Shown: one piece after another, positions 53,419-60,898 of the stretch
Layout of the letters: each line of letters begins with the position of its first letter
Numbering within the stretch: the first letter of the stretch is position 1
Assembly: GCF_002335525.1 (NCBI RefSeq)
Contig: NZ_BDUF01000112.1
Location: forward strand, 19,048 to 83,047
DNA: 64,000 nucleotides
From: Effusibacillus lacus
Lineage (GTDB): Bacteria; Bacillota; Bacilli; Tumebacillales; Effusibacillaceae
Direction of reading: 5' to 3'
The notes under the pieces: generated by a model
Told to the model about the DNA's origin: nothing
Databases searched by the model: none
Seen by the model: only the letters and a program-made list of their open reading frames with translations
Program-made: the position numbers and the translations under genes

Positions 53419-54411
53419 ATGGGCAAACAGTCAAACAGATTGGATCAAAGGGTACTGGCCGCCTACAAGTTGAAACCGGAGACTGTGCGGGTCATTCAAG
53501 GAGGCGAGCAAAGAACAGTCTGGAAAATAAAATCGCCGAAAGGAACCTTCTGTTTGAAGAGATTGGGTCGCCCGCTGGAGAAAGTCCATTTTTCAATTCA
53601 GGCCCATTCTTACCTGGCAGCAAAAAAAGCGAATGTTCCCGGCATTTTTCGAAACGCTCAAGGAGCACTTTATACGGAAATAGACGGTCATGTTTACGTG
53701 TTATACCAGTGGATAGAGGGAAGGGATCTGCACCTTGACAGGTCGGATCATCTCAAAAAAGCGATCCACGGTTTAGCCCGTTTTCACAAGGATTCAATCG
53801 GGTTTGTTCCCGCCGTTAACTGCAAAGAATCTACCAAATGGGGCAAATGGCCCGATCACTATCGATCGATGCTGGAAAGAATGAAGGCATGGAAGAAATC
53901 GAAGATTTCCTCCCCGACAGCGGAACTTTATCGCAAATACTCGGATCAAATGATTCGACAAGGGGAACAGGCTTTGAAGTTGCTTAAAGCATCGGATTAC
54001 CGAGCTTGGTTAAGCCGCTCCGAGAAAATGAAATGCTTATGTCATCAAGACTATGGAGAGGGCAACGCACTGCTGACCCAAGACGGTGTCGTCGTTCTAG
54101 ATCTTGACAGCGTCACCTATGATCTGCCTTTGCGGGACCTGCGGAAGGTAATCCTGAAGCAGATGAGTGAACGGGGAAAGTGGGAACCCAAGCTCCTCGA
54201 AAAGATAATTGCATGGTACACATCTGTCCATTCTTTAACCTCTGATCAACTGCGCATCTTGTACATCGACTGTTTCTTCCCGCACTTGTTCCACGATACT
54301 GCCAAGAATCCTTTGCAGAAGGGGAAATCGATATCTTCCGACAAAATGATGCGAACGGTGAAACTGGAAAATGAAAAAGCTGGGCACCTGCAAAGACTTC
54401 TATCGGGTTAG
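53419..54411 (+). CDS. Second CotS-family kinase-like protein
   Basis: 330-aa paralogue of the preceding CotS, corresponding in position to the second CotS-family gene of B. subtilis. Catalytic loop LCHQDYGEGN (H209, D211, N216) and metal motif LDLDSVTYDLPLRDLRK are intact. TVWKIKSPKGTFCLKRL is the nucleotide-binding part. ATG follows AAAGGAG. Both copies retain catalytic residues, so two different substrates or a heteromer are possible. Ends the first half of the operon; a new promoter-like element follows. Confidence 0.9.
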   Translation: MGKQSNRLDQRVLAAYKLKPETVRVIQGGEQRTVWKIKSPKGTFCLKRLGRPLEKVHFSIQAHSYLAAKKANVPGIFRNAQGALYTEIDGHVYVLYQWIEGRDLHLDRSDHLKKAIHGLARFHKDSIGFVPAVNCKESTKWGKWPDHYRSMLERMKAWKKSKISSPTAELYRKYSDQMIRQGEQALKLLKASDYRAWLSRSEKMKCLCHQDYGEGNALLTQDGVVVLDLDSVTYDLPLRDLRKVILKQMSERGKWEPKLLEKIIAWYTSVHSLTSDQLRILYIDCFFPHLFHDTAKNPLQKGKSISSDKMMRTVKLENEKAGHLQRLLSG

Positions 54412-54420
54412 ACAGCAGTA

Positions 54421-54451
54421 CAAGAACATTTATCCCCGGTCACATAGTATA
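54421..54451 (+). promoter_or_regulatory. Second copy of the cotSA-type promoter element
   Basis: CAAGAACA (54421-54428), 14 bases, CATAGTATA (54443-54451), identical in both blocks and spacing to the element before cotSA, while the 14-base spacers are unrelated. It starts ten bases after the CotS-2 stop and 38 bases before the GTG of the next gene, so an internal sigma-K-type promoter is likely. Confidence 0.7.
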
Positions 54452-54488
54452 GGTTAGCTCGGGCGATCGGTTTGGAAGGAGGGGTGTT

Positions 54489-55559
54489 GTGAGCAGGATA
54501 GCAGTAATCCGGTCCTGGTATCTGCCGTCAAGTGAAACTTTCATCTATTCGGAATTGATTAATCTCAGCAAGGTAGCCCCGATCGTTTGCACGAAAAAGG
54601 TCATGAACCTGGAGCGTTTTCCCTTTCATTCGATCTATCTGTTTAAAAAATCGAATGAATTGGAAAAGGTTCTGAAGAAGAGAAATATCGATCTGATTCA
54701 TGCACGGTTTGGGACGACAGCGGTTGAATTGCTTGATCTCAAAAAAAAGTTGGGAGTACCGATGCTAACCTCATTTCACGGATTTGATCTCCCATCCAAC
54801 AAGGTCAGCTACAAGAAATACAAAGGGAAGCTGCAGCAATTGTTTCAAGAAGGGGAAGCATTCACGGTTACTTCGAACAACATGAAAAAAATACTGATGG
54901 ATTACGGTTGTCCCAAAAATAAAATTATCGTGCATTACAGCGGCATAGATGTTGATCGATTCGAGTTCAAAGAACGAAAAATTCCTGAAAATAACAAAAT
55001 CAGACTGCTTTGTGTTGGCCGAATGGTAGAGAAAAAAGGAATGAAATATCTGATTAATGCTTTTCACCGTGTTTACAAAATATATCCGAATATCCGGCTC
55101 CACATTGCGGGAGACGGACCGCTCCGCAAAAAGCTGAAGAAACAGGTGAAAGAACTGAAAATCGAGGGGAAGGTTAAATTTCTCGGTGAAATTTCGCATA
55201 AAGAAGTCGTTAAAGAAATGCACAAGGCACACATCTTTGTGCTGGCGAGTGTAACCGGCAAACACGGGAATCAGGAAGGCATCCCGAATGTGCTTAAGGA
55301 AGCGATGGCCACCGGAATGCCGGTGATTTCCACAAAGCATGCGGGAATACCGGAGCTGGTTCGTGATGGAAAATCCGGTTTTCTTGTGGATGAAAAAGAC
55401 TCGAAAAAGTTGGCAGAGAGGATTCTGGATCTGATAAGAAATCCCGACCTGTGGATAAAGATGGGCAAGAAAGGCCGGGACACAGTGAAACGAAAATTCA
55501 ATTCAGCAAAGCAGGTGGAGGAGTTGGAAAAAATCTATGACATTCTTTTGAAAAAATAG
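54489..55559 (+). CDS. GT4 glycosyltransferase (colanic-acid type)
   Basis: GT4 enzyme, 356 aa: IAVIRSWYLPSSETFIYSEL at the N terminus is typical of the WcaL/AmsK-like group; also LIHARFGTTAVEL, TSFHGFDLPSN, VHYSGIDVDRFEF, LLCVGRMVEKKGMKYLI and donor site NQEGIPNVLKEAMATGMPVIST. GTG start with GGAAGGAGGGG upstream. Preceded by its own promoter-like element. Same strand and tight spacing with the following GT2. Confidence 0.93.
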   Translation: MSRIAVIRSWYLPSSETFIYSELINLSKVAPIVCTKKVMNLERFPFHSIYLFKKSNELEKVLKKRNIDLIHARFGTTAVELLDLKKKLGVPMLTSFHGFDLPSNKVSYKKYKGKLQQLFQEGEAFTVTSNNMKKILMDYGCPKNKIIVHYSGIDVDRFEFKERKIPENNKIRLLCVGRMVEKKGMKYLINAFHRVYKIYPNIRLHIAGDGPLRKKLKKQVKELKIEGKVKFLGEISHKEVVKEMHKAHIFVLASVTGKHGNQEGIPNVLKEAMATGMPVISTKHAGIPELVRDGKSGFLVDEKDSKKLAERILDLIRNPDLWIKMGKKGRDTVKRKFNSAKQVEELEKIYDILLKK

Positions 55560-55583
55560 TCAATCGTTTCGGGAGGTGAGGAT

Positions 55584-56333
55584 GTGCCGAAAGTCAGCGT
55601 TATCATACCGACCTATAACAGAGGGTCGTTTGTCATCCATGCGATTGAAAGCGTCCTGGCTCAAACCTTTAAAGACTATGAAATTATTGTTGTGGATGAC
55701 GGTTCTGCCGATAATACCCGGGAACTCGTGAAAAAGTACGGCGACAAGGTACGCTATATCCATCAGAAAAATCAAGGACCTTCCGCAGCCCGAAATACGG
55801 GGATACGACATGCAAAAGGGAAATACATCGCCTTTTGCGATTCGGACGACCGCTTTCTGCCCGACAAGCTGCAGAAACAAATGGACTATATCAAGCGCCA
55901 TCCCGACTGCCGGTTTCTATACACCTGGTACTACAACGTTGACGCCGAGGGAAGAAGAACCAAGCTGAGAAAGCCGACAAAGTGCAAAGGCAGGGAGCAT
56001 CTGCAGTACTGCTTGTTCACTCGCCGTTTCACCATCCGAACTTCAACAGTCTTGATTCACAAAAAATGTTTTCAAAAAGTCGGAATGTTCAATGAAAAAT
56101 ATCTCTACTCCCAGGACTGGGATATGTGGCTGCGTCTGGCTTCCCGCTACCGGGGGGATTGCCTGCAAGAACCGTTGTCCGAATACTTGCTGCACGGTAA
56201 TAACCGCAGCAGCCTGAGTGTGAAGACCTATCATCCGGAAATCATCAAATCCACCCTGAAACTCTATGGCTGGAGTAATAAGAAACTGAAAAAACTCGAG
56301 AAAAAATACGGAATAAAACGCAGAAAACACTAG
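55584..56333 (+). CDS. GT2-family glycosyltransferase
   Basis: GT2 enzyme, 249 aa: VSVIIPTYNRGSFVIHAI, IIVVDDGSADNTREL, GPSAARNTGIRHAKG, IAFCDSDDRFLPDKL (DxD) and SQDWDMWLRLAS. GTG start with GGGAGGTGAGG upstream. The C terminus is Lys/Arg-rich. Single domain, no membrane helix. Confidence 0.95.
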   Translation: MPKVSVIIPTYNRGSFVIHAIESVLAQTFKDYEIIVVDDGSADNTRELVKKYGDKVRYIHQKNQGPSAARNTGIRHAKGKYIAFCDSDDRFLPDKLQKQMDYIKRHPDCRFLYTWYYNVDAEGRRTKLRKPTKCKGREHLQYCLFTRRFTIRTSTVLIHKKCFQKVGMFNEKYLYSQDWDMWLRLASRYRGDCLQEPLSEYLLHGNNRSSLSVKTYHPEIIKSTLKLYGWSNKKLKKLEKKYGIKRRKH

Positions 56334-56376
56334 TAACCACAAGCCGGATCCCATTTCCAGGGAAGGGGGACGCAAA

Positions 56377-57555
56377 TTGGAAGAGCAAAAGGCGGATCTG
56401 GGAGTGCTGTTGGATGAGTCTCAATTAAAGGCGGCATTGCAAGAAAGCTACGGTTTTGAATATTTGCCGTTTTATGTCAGGACGGCCAAGAGAGCCGGGG
56501 TCAACGTGATCTTTTTCACTCTTCCTCCATCGCCCTTGAAAACAGGGCGGATACGGGCATACGCCTGGAATTCGTCAACAAAAAGCTATCAGGCTGACAC
56601 ATACACGATTCCTTCCGTAATACACAATCGACTGATTGTGTCGAAAGCCAATCTGCGAAAAATTCGGGGGCTGCTCCCGAAACACGCAATCCTATACAAC
56701 GGGCTTACCCGGTTCGATAAGTGGGAAGTACACAGACTGCTCTCCCAAAATCCGGATACTCTGCAATATTTACCGATAACAGAGGTATTCCGGTCTCAAA
56801 AGCAGGTCTCGCATTGGCTGCAGCAATATGACAACGTGTACCTCAAGCCCTGCAACGGAAGTTTAGGGATGGGAGTGATCCGGCTACGGCAAGAGACTGA
56901 CCAGCTTGAGGTATCCCATAGCAATAAAGGAAGTTCACTGCACTTTGAAATCCCGATGGACGGATTTGGGGGACTTCAGAAGAGCATCAGAAGGCGCCCC
57001 TATCTGATACAGGAAGGGATCTCGTTGCTGCAGATTTCTGAGCAACCGGTAGATTTTCGGGTGTCCGTTCAGAAGGGTGCCGCAGGCGAGTGGACCGTTT
57101 CAGGGGTCGTAGGCAAGGTGGGAGTTCCGGGTGCTCACGCAACGAATCTGGCTGTCGGGGGGAAAGCAATCTCGGCTACTGAGATATTAACGACCGCATT
57201 CGAAAAGCAAAAAGCCGATCAGATCTATGCGGATATGAAAGAGGCCGCATTGAAAATCGCCAAACAGCTTGAGACGATCGGTCCCTTCATGGCCGATTTC
57301 GGTTTGGACCTGGCTGTTACTATGGATGGCACGATTAAATTTATTGAAGCGAACGGAAGGGACTTGCGCATCACATTTCGGGACGCCAAAAAGCCTCAAA
57401 TGTGGCGGCGTACATTTCAAAACCCGATTTTATACGGAGTTTACCTGTTGGGTTCCAATCACGCAGAGCAAGGAAGTGAAACTGCGGGGACGGAAAAACA
57501 GGACAGTTCTAAGGGGGACGGGAAGTGGAAAAAATTTCGTTCGGCAAAACGCTGA
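56377..57555 (+). CDS. YheC/YheD-like ATP-grasp protein
   Basis: ATP-grasp family protein, 392 aa, related to YheC/YheD endospore coat-associated proteins. Features: YNGLTRFDKWEVHRLLSQ, VYLKPCNGSLGMGVIRL (ATP-binding Lys and Gly loop), IQEGISLLQISEQPVDFRV, and late GPFMADFGLDLAVTMDG with KFIEANGRD (metal ligands). The last 35 residues are charged and low complexity. TTG start with GGAAGGGGGA upstream. B. subtilis yheC/yheD are sporulation genes; the enzyme probably forms an amide or thioester bond. Here it is embedded among glycosyltransferases, which may indicate peptide or amino-acid attachment to the coat. Confidence 0.88.
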   Translation: MEEQKADLGVLLDESQLKAALQESYGFEYLPFYVRTAKRAGVNVIFFTLPPSPLKTGRIRAYAWNSSTKSYQADTYTIPSVIHNRLIVSKANLRKIRGLLPKHAILYNGLTRFDKWEVHRLLSQNPDTLQYLPITEVFRSQKQVSHWLQQYDNVYLKPCNGSLGMGVIRLRQETDQLEVSHSNKGSSLHFEIPMDGFGGLQKSIRRRPYLIQEGISLLQISEQPVDFRVSVQKGAAGEWTVSGVVGKVGVPGAHATNLAVGGKAISATEILTTAFEKQKADQIYADMKEAALKIAKQLETIGPFMADFGLDLAVTMDGTIKFIEANGRDLRITFRDAKKPQMWRRTFQNPILYGVYLLGSNHAEQGSETAGTEKQDSSKGDGKWKKFRSAKR

Positions 57556-58271
57556 AAACGGAAGAGGTTATCGAGATCATTGATCAGGCAATCCGTGCCA
57601 AAAAGCCGTTCAGTCTCGTCCGGGTCGGGGATGGAGAGAATCTTGTGTTGGCGCAGCAGCATGTAATGCCCATCAAACGTGTAATCCGAACTCGATGGGG
57701 GAGACGATCCAGGACGACCAAGACGAAAGGGATTCGGCTGCCAAACACAACAGCCCGTGACAGAATGATTGAAGCAATCAAGCGAGCGGATCTTGTGGGA
57801 ATCCCTGATTACAATGATGGAGAACTAAAAGCCCCGCAGAAATATCTACGGCCGCTTACCAACAAATGCTTTAAAGCATATGGAATTCGTCCCAAAAGGG
57901 TATGTCACACTCTGGTCAATCGTCATTTGGTTGAAAAGAAGAGTTTCTGGGAGATGCTGCGTGGACGCAAAGTGGCCTTGATTTCAAAGTGGGCCGATTC
58001 CTTTGCGGATTTGGTCAACAAGCAGTATCCGGAATTTAACATTAAGATTGTAAAGCGGATTTCGTTTTCCCAGTATAACCAAATCAAGGATACTGTACGC
58101 CGGATGAAAAACGTTGAGTGTGACATAGTGCTGATTTCTGCGGGTGTGAATGCGGTGATACTTGCGGAAAAATTAGCCCGGGAACAAAAAAGGGTAGCGA
58201 TTGATTTCGGCAAATCAGCCATGTTCATGGTACAGAACAACACGGATCGGCTCCAGCCGTGGAAGGGATGA
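57525..58271 (+). CDS. GT-D fold glycosyltransferase-like protein
   Basis: 248-aa protein of the GT-D fold/DUF1792 type. The N-terminal FSLVRVGDGENLVLAQQ and the mid DLVGIPDYNDGE match the DxE-containing sugar-nucleotide site of that fold, and DIVLISAGVNAVILAEKLA lies in the second half. GTG at 57525 has AAGGGGGACGGGA directly before it and overlaps the ATP-grasp gene by 31 bases. GT-D enzymes are known for glucosyl transfer in serine-rich repeat adhesin glycosylation, so protein-glycan extension is a fair hypothesis here. Confidence 0.78.
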   Translation: MEKISFGKTLKTEEVIEIIDQAIRAKKPFSLVRVGDGENLVLAQQHVMPIKRVIRTRWGRRSRTTKTKGIRLPNTTARDRMIEAIKRADLVGIPDYNDGELKAPQKYLRPLTNKCFKAYGIRPKRVCHTLVNRHLVEKKSFWEMLRGRKVALISKWADSFADLVNKQYPEFNIKIVKRISFSQYNQIKDTVRRMKNVECDIVLISAGVNAVILAEKLAREQKRVAIDFGKSAMFMVQNNTDRLQPWKG

Positions 58272-58275
58272 GAAC

Positions 58276-59586
58276 ATGAAAATAACCGTCATTGGATCCG
58301 GTTATGTGGGTACAACCACGGCAATTGTACTCGCATCCATGCATCACCAAGTAATCAGTGCGGATGTTGACAGGGGAAAAGTAGAAAAACTGAGGCGGGG
58401 AGTCCTGCCGTTTGTGGAGTCCGGGCTGGATAAACTTCTCTGTGAGATGCACGGTAGCGGTCAATTGGAGTTTACCTCCAACATTGAGGCAGCAATTCGT
58501 GACGGGCAGGTGATTATTATTACGGTGGGTACCCCGTCACTGCCTGATGGCAGAGCGGATCTCCGTTATCTGCAAACGGTAGCGGACACGATTGCGGGTT
58601 CAATCAACGAGTATAAAGTAATTGCTGTTAAAAGCACTGTACCGGTAGGAACCAACAGGTGGCTGTCCGAATACCTTGCTGAAAAAATAGGGACTGCGGA
58701 GTTGTTTGACGTCGTATCCAATCCGGAATTTTTAAGAGAAGGCTCCGCATTGTATGACACGCTTCATCCGGAACGAACGGTCTTGGGCGGAAACAGCAGC
58801 CGGGCAATGGCCATTCTTCAGGAAATATACAAACCGCTTGACAGCGGTTTTATCCTGACCGATTGGGAAACGGCTGAGCTGATTAAGTATGCTTCCAACG
58901 CTTTTCTTGCCACCAAGATTTCATTTATTAATGAAGTTGCACGTACTGCGGATCAGGTCGGAGCGGATGTGACTACAGTTGCCCGCGGAATGGGGATGGA
59001 TACACGGATCGGGTCCCAATTTCTGAAGGCGGGGATCGGATATGGGGGCTCCTGTTTTCCAAAGGACGTGAAGGCACTAATCCATACCGCGAAGGAATTG
59101 GGGATTGATCCGAAAATCCTTGAGGCGGTGGAGGCTGTTAACCGGACACAGACAGAATACTATTTGAACAAATTAACCGACGTTCTTTTGGCGAATGCAA
59201 AAAAACCGTGGACGATCGCTGTGTTGGGCTTAACGTTCAAACCGGATACGGATGACCAAAGGGAATCGCCGGCAATTCGCATGGTTGAACAATTGTTGGA
59301 GCATTGCATTGAGATTCGTATTCTTGATCCGACTATCCAGATGCCAACCCAGACTCCTTGGCCGGATGAACCGAAAATAGCGGTCTGCAGTACCATTGAA
59401 GAAACTTTATCTGCAGCGGACGCTGCAATTCTATGCACGGAATGGGAACAATTTGGTAAGATCAACTGGAAAGAAACCGTGCCTATCATGAGACATCCGA
59501 TCCTGTTGGACGGAAGGAATTACTATGAACCGGAGCACATGAAGGCAGCGGGAATTCATTACATCGCGGTTGGAAGAAGGAGTTAA
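58276..59586 (+). CDS. ytcA: UDP-glucose 6-dehydrogenase (YtcA-like)
   Basis: UDP-glucose dehydrogenase, 436 aa, forming UDP-glucuronate. NAD motif IGSGYVGTTTAIVLA, signature NPEFLREG at 149-156 and catalytic Cys260 in IGYGGSCFPKD. ATG at 58276 has GGAAGGGATGAG upstream; the longer frame from 58201 overlaps the GT-D gene. With the epimerase that follows directly it matches B. subtilis ytcA-ytcB, which stand next to cotSA-cotS and act in spore-surface polysaccharide synthesis. Clearly different from the UDP-HexNAc enzyme at 22130. Confidence 0.95.
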   Translation: MKITVIGSGYVGTTTAIVLASMHHQVISADVDRGKVEKLRRGVLPFVESGLDKLLCEMHGSGQLEFTSNIEAAIRDGQVIIITVGTPSLPDGRADLRYLQTVADTIAGSINEYKVIAVKSTVPVGTNRWLSEYLAEKIGTAELFDVVSNPEFLREGSALYDTLHPERTVLGGNSSRAMAILQEIYKPLDSGFILTDWETAELIKYASNAFLATKISFINEVARTADQVGADVTTVARGMGMDTRIGSQFLKAGIGYGGSCFPKDVKALIHTAKELGIDPKILEAVEAVNRTQTEYYLNKLTDVLLANAKKPWTIAVLGLTFKPDTDDQRESPAIRMVEQLLEHCIEIRILDPTIQMPTQTPWPDEPKIAVCSTIEETLSAADAAILCTEWEQFGKINWKETVPIMRHPILLDGRNYYEPEHMKAAGIHYIAVGRRS

Positions 59587-59587
59587 G

Positions 59588-60538
59588 ATGAAGATTGTTG
59601 TGACAGGTGCTGCCGGCTTTATCGGTTCGAATTTGGTCGATCGGCTGCTGCGGGAGGGCCATGAAGTAGTTGGAATTGACATGTTGACGATTCCCGAATG
59701 GGAAGCGGTGAAACGCCGGAACATTTCGGAAGCGATGAAGAATGCGAACTTTCAGTTTAGGCAAAGCGATCTGCTGCAGATGAATCTGCCGGAAATTCTG
59801 AAAGACGCGGATGTGGTGTTCCACCAGGCGGCGATTGCGGGTGTACGAAAGAGTTGGGGAAAGGATTTCGGAGAATACGTCAATCTGAATATCCTGGCAA
59901 CTCAGCGGTTATTGGAGGCCTGCAAGGATACAGGAATCAAGAAGTTTGTCTACGCTTCCTCCTCTTCCGTATACGGCGGAACCGACGGTCCGACCGATGA
60001 GGATGCCCCCTTGCTTCCAATATCACCTTACGGTGTCAGCAAGCTTGCGGGTGAACAATTGGTGCGTATGTACCATGTCAATTATGGACTTCCGACCACT
60101 TCACTCAGGTATTTTACCGTATATGGCCCCAGGCAGCGGCCGGATATGGCTTTTCACAAGTTCCTGAAGGCGATCCTCGACGGTCAGCCAATCCCTCTCT
60201 ACGGGAATGGGGAGCAAACACGGGATTTCACTTTCGTGTCCGACGCGGTGGAAGCAAACATGTTGGCTATGAATCTGGGTGTGCACGGGAATGTATTCAA
60301 CGTGGGCGGTGTGGAAAGGGCTTCCGTCAACGAAATCCTGGCCATCATGCAAGAGGTTACCGGAATGCAGGTAAGAATCGAGCATTTGCCAAAGCAACCG
60401 GGGGATCCCCTCCATACTTGGGCCGACATTTCAAATGCCCGTAAGATAATGGGGTACAGCCCGAAGATTCAATTAAAGGAAGGTCTTGCCGCAGAGTGGC
60501 ATTACATTCGAGACCTATACGGCAAAGGGGATTCGTGA
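59588..60538 (+). CDS. ytcB: UDP-glucuronate epimerase-like SDR (YtcB-like)
   Basis: NAD-dependent epimerase, 316 aa, the same length as B. subtilis YtcB. Motifs: VVTGAAGFIGSNLVDRLL, HQAAIAGVRKSWG, ASSSSVYGG and YGVSK, LRYFTVYGPRQRPDMAFHKF, the last a hallmark of UDP-glucuronate 4-epimerases. It probably turns UDP-GlcA from YtcA into UDP-GalA. ATG 59588, one base after the ytcA stop. Last gene of the cotSA operon. Confidence 0.93.
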   Translation: MKIVVTGAAGFIGSNLVDRLLREGHEVVGIDMLTIPEWEAVKRRNISEAMKNANFQFRQSDLLQMNLPEILKDADVVFHQAAIAGVRKSWGKDFGEYVNLNILATQRLLEACKDTGIKKFVYASSSSVYGGTDGPTDEDAPLLPISPYGVSKLAGEQLVRMYHVNYGLPTTSLRYFTVYGPRQRPDMAFHKFLKAILDGQPIPLYGNGEQTRDFTFVSDAVEANMLAMNLGVHGNVFNVGGVERASVNEILAIMQEVTGMQVRIEHLPKQPGDPLHTWADISNARKIMGYSPKIQLKEGLAAEWHYIRDLYGKGDS

Positions 60539-60540
60539 AC

Positions 60541-60670
60541 TACCCTCCACTTCACCTTACGGTTTGAAGTGGGGGCTTCCTGTTTCAACAACCGTTGCCT
60601 TCTCTCCAAAGAGAGCCGGCCTTACACAATCTCCACAGGCGTACCTTCGACAGATCCCTCTGTCTACGTA
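60541..60670 (-). mobile_element. 3' end fragment of an IS200/IS605-type TnpB element
   Basis: The plus-strand inverted repeat CCCTCCACTTCA / TGAAGTGGGGG (about 60543-60574), read on the minus strand as GAAGCCCCCACTTCAAACC, is the typical right end of TnpB (IS1341-like) elements. Immediately upstream on the minus strand the phrase YACGDCVRPALFGE and ETGSPHFKP can be translated, matching common TnpB C-terminal read-through tails. No transposase or nuclease domain remains; bases 60671-60898 have no recognisable coding content and must carry the promoter of the next gene. Confidence 0.55.
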
Positions 60671-60898
60671 CTTATCTCAGAGATGCGGGGAGATACTGGA
60701 TCATTTTGTAATGACAGTAGATCCGGATCAGAACTTGATAGAGGTGTCCAATTACATAAGCAGGTAAAAGTCCTGCCGGAGTTGGTCTATGGGTCGAAAG
60801 GACCATCCCAGCTTTTACAATATATGATATAGTGAGTCCACAAAAAGAATATCGATACATGGGCAAAGGAAATTTTATGTCTAAAAAGAGGTATACAG

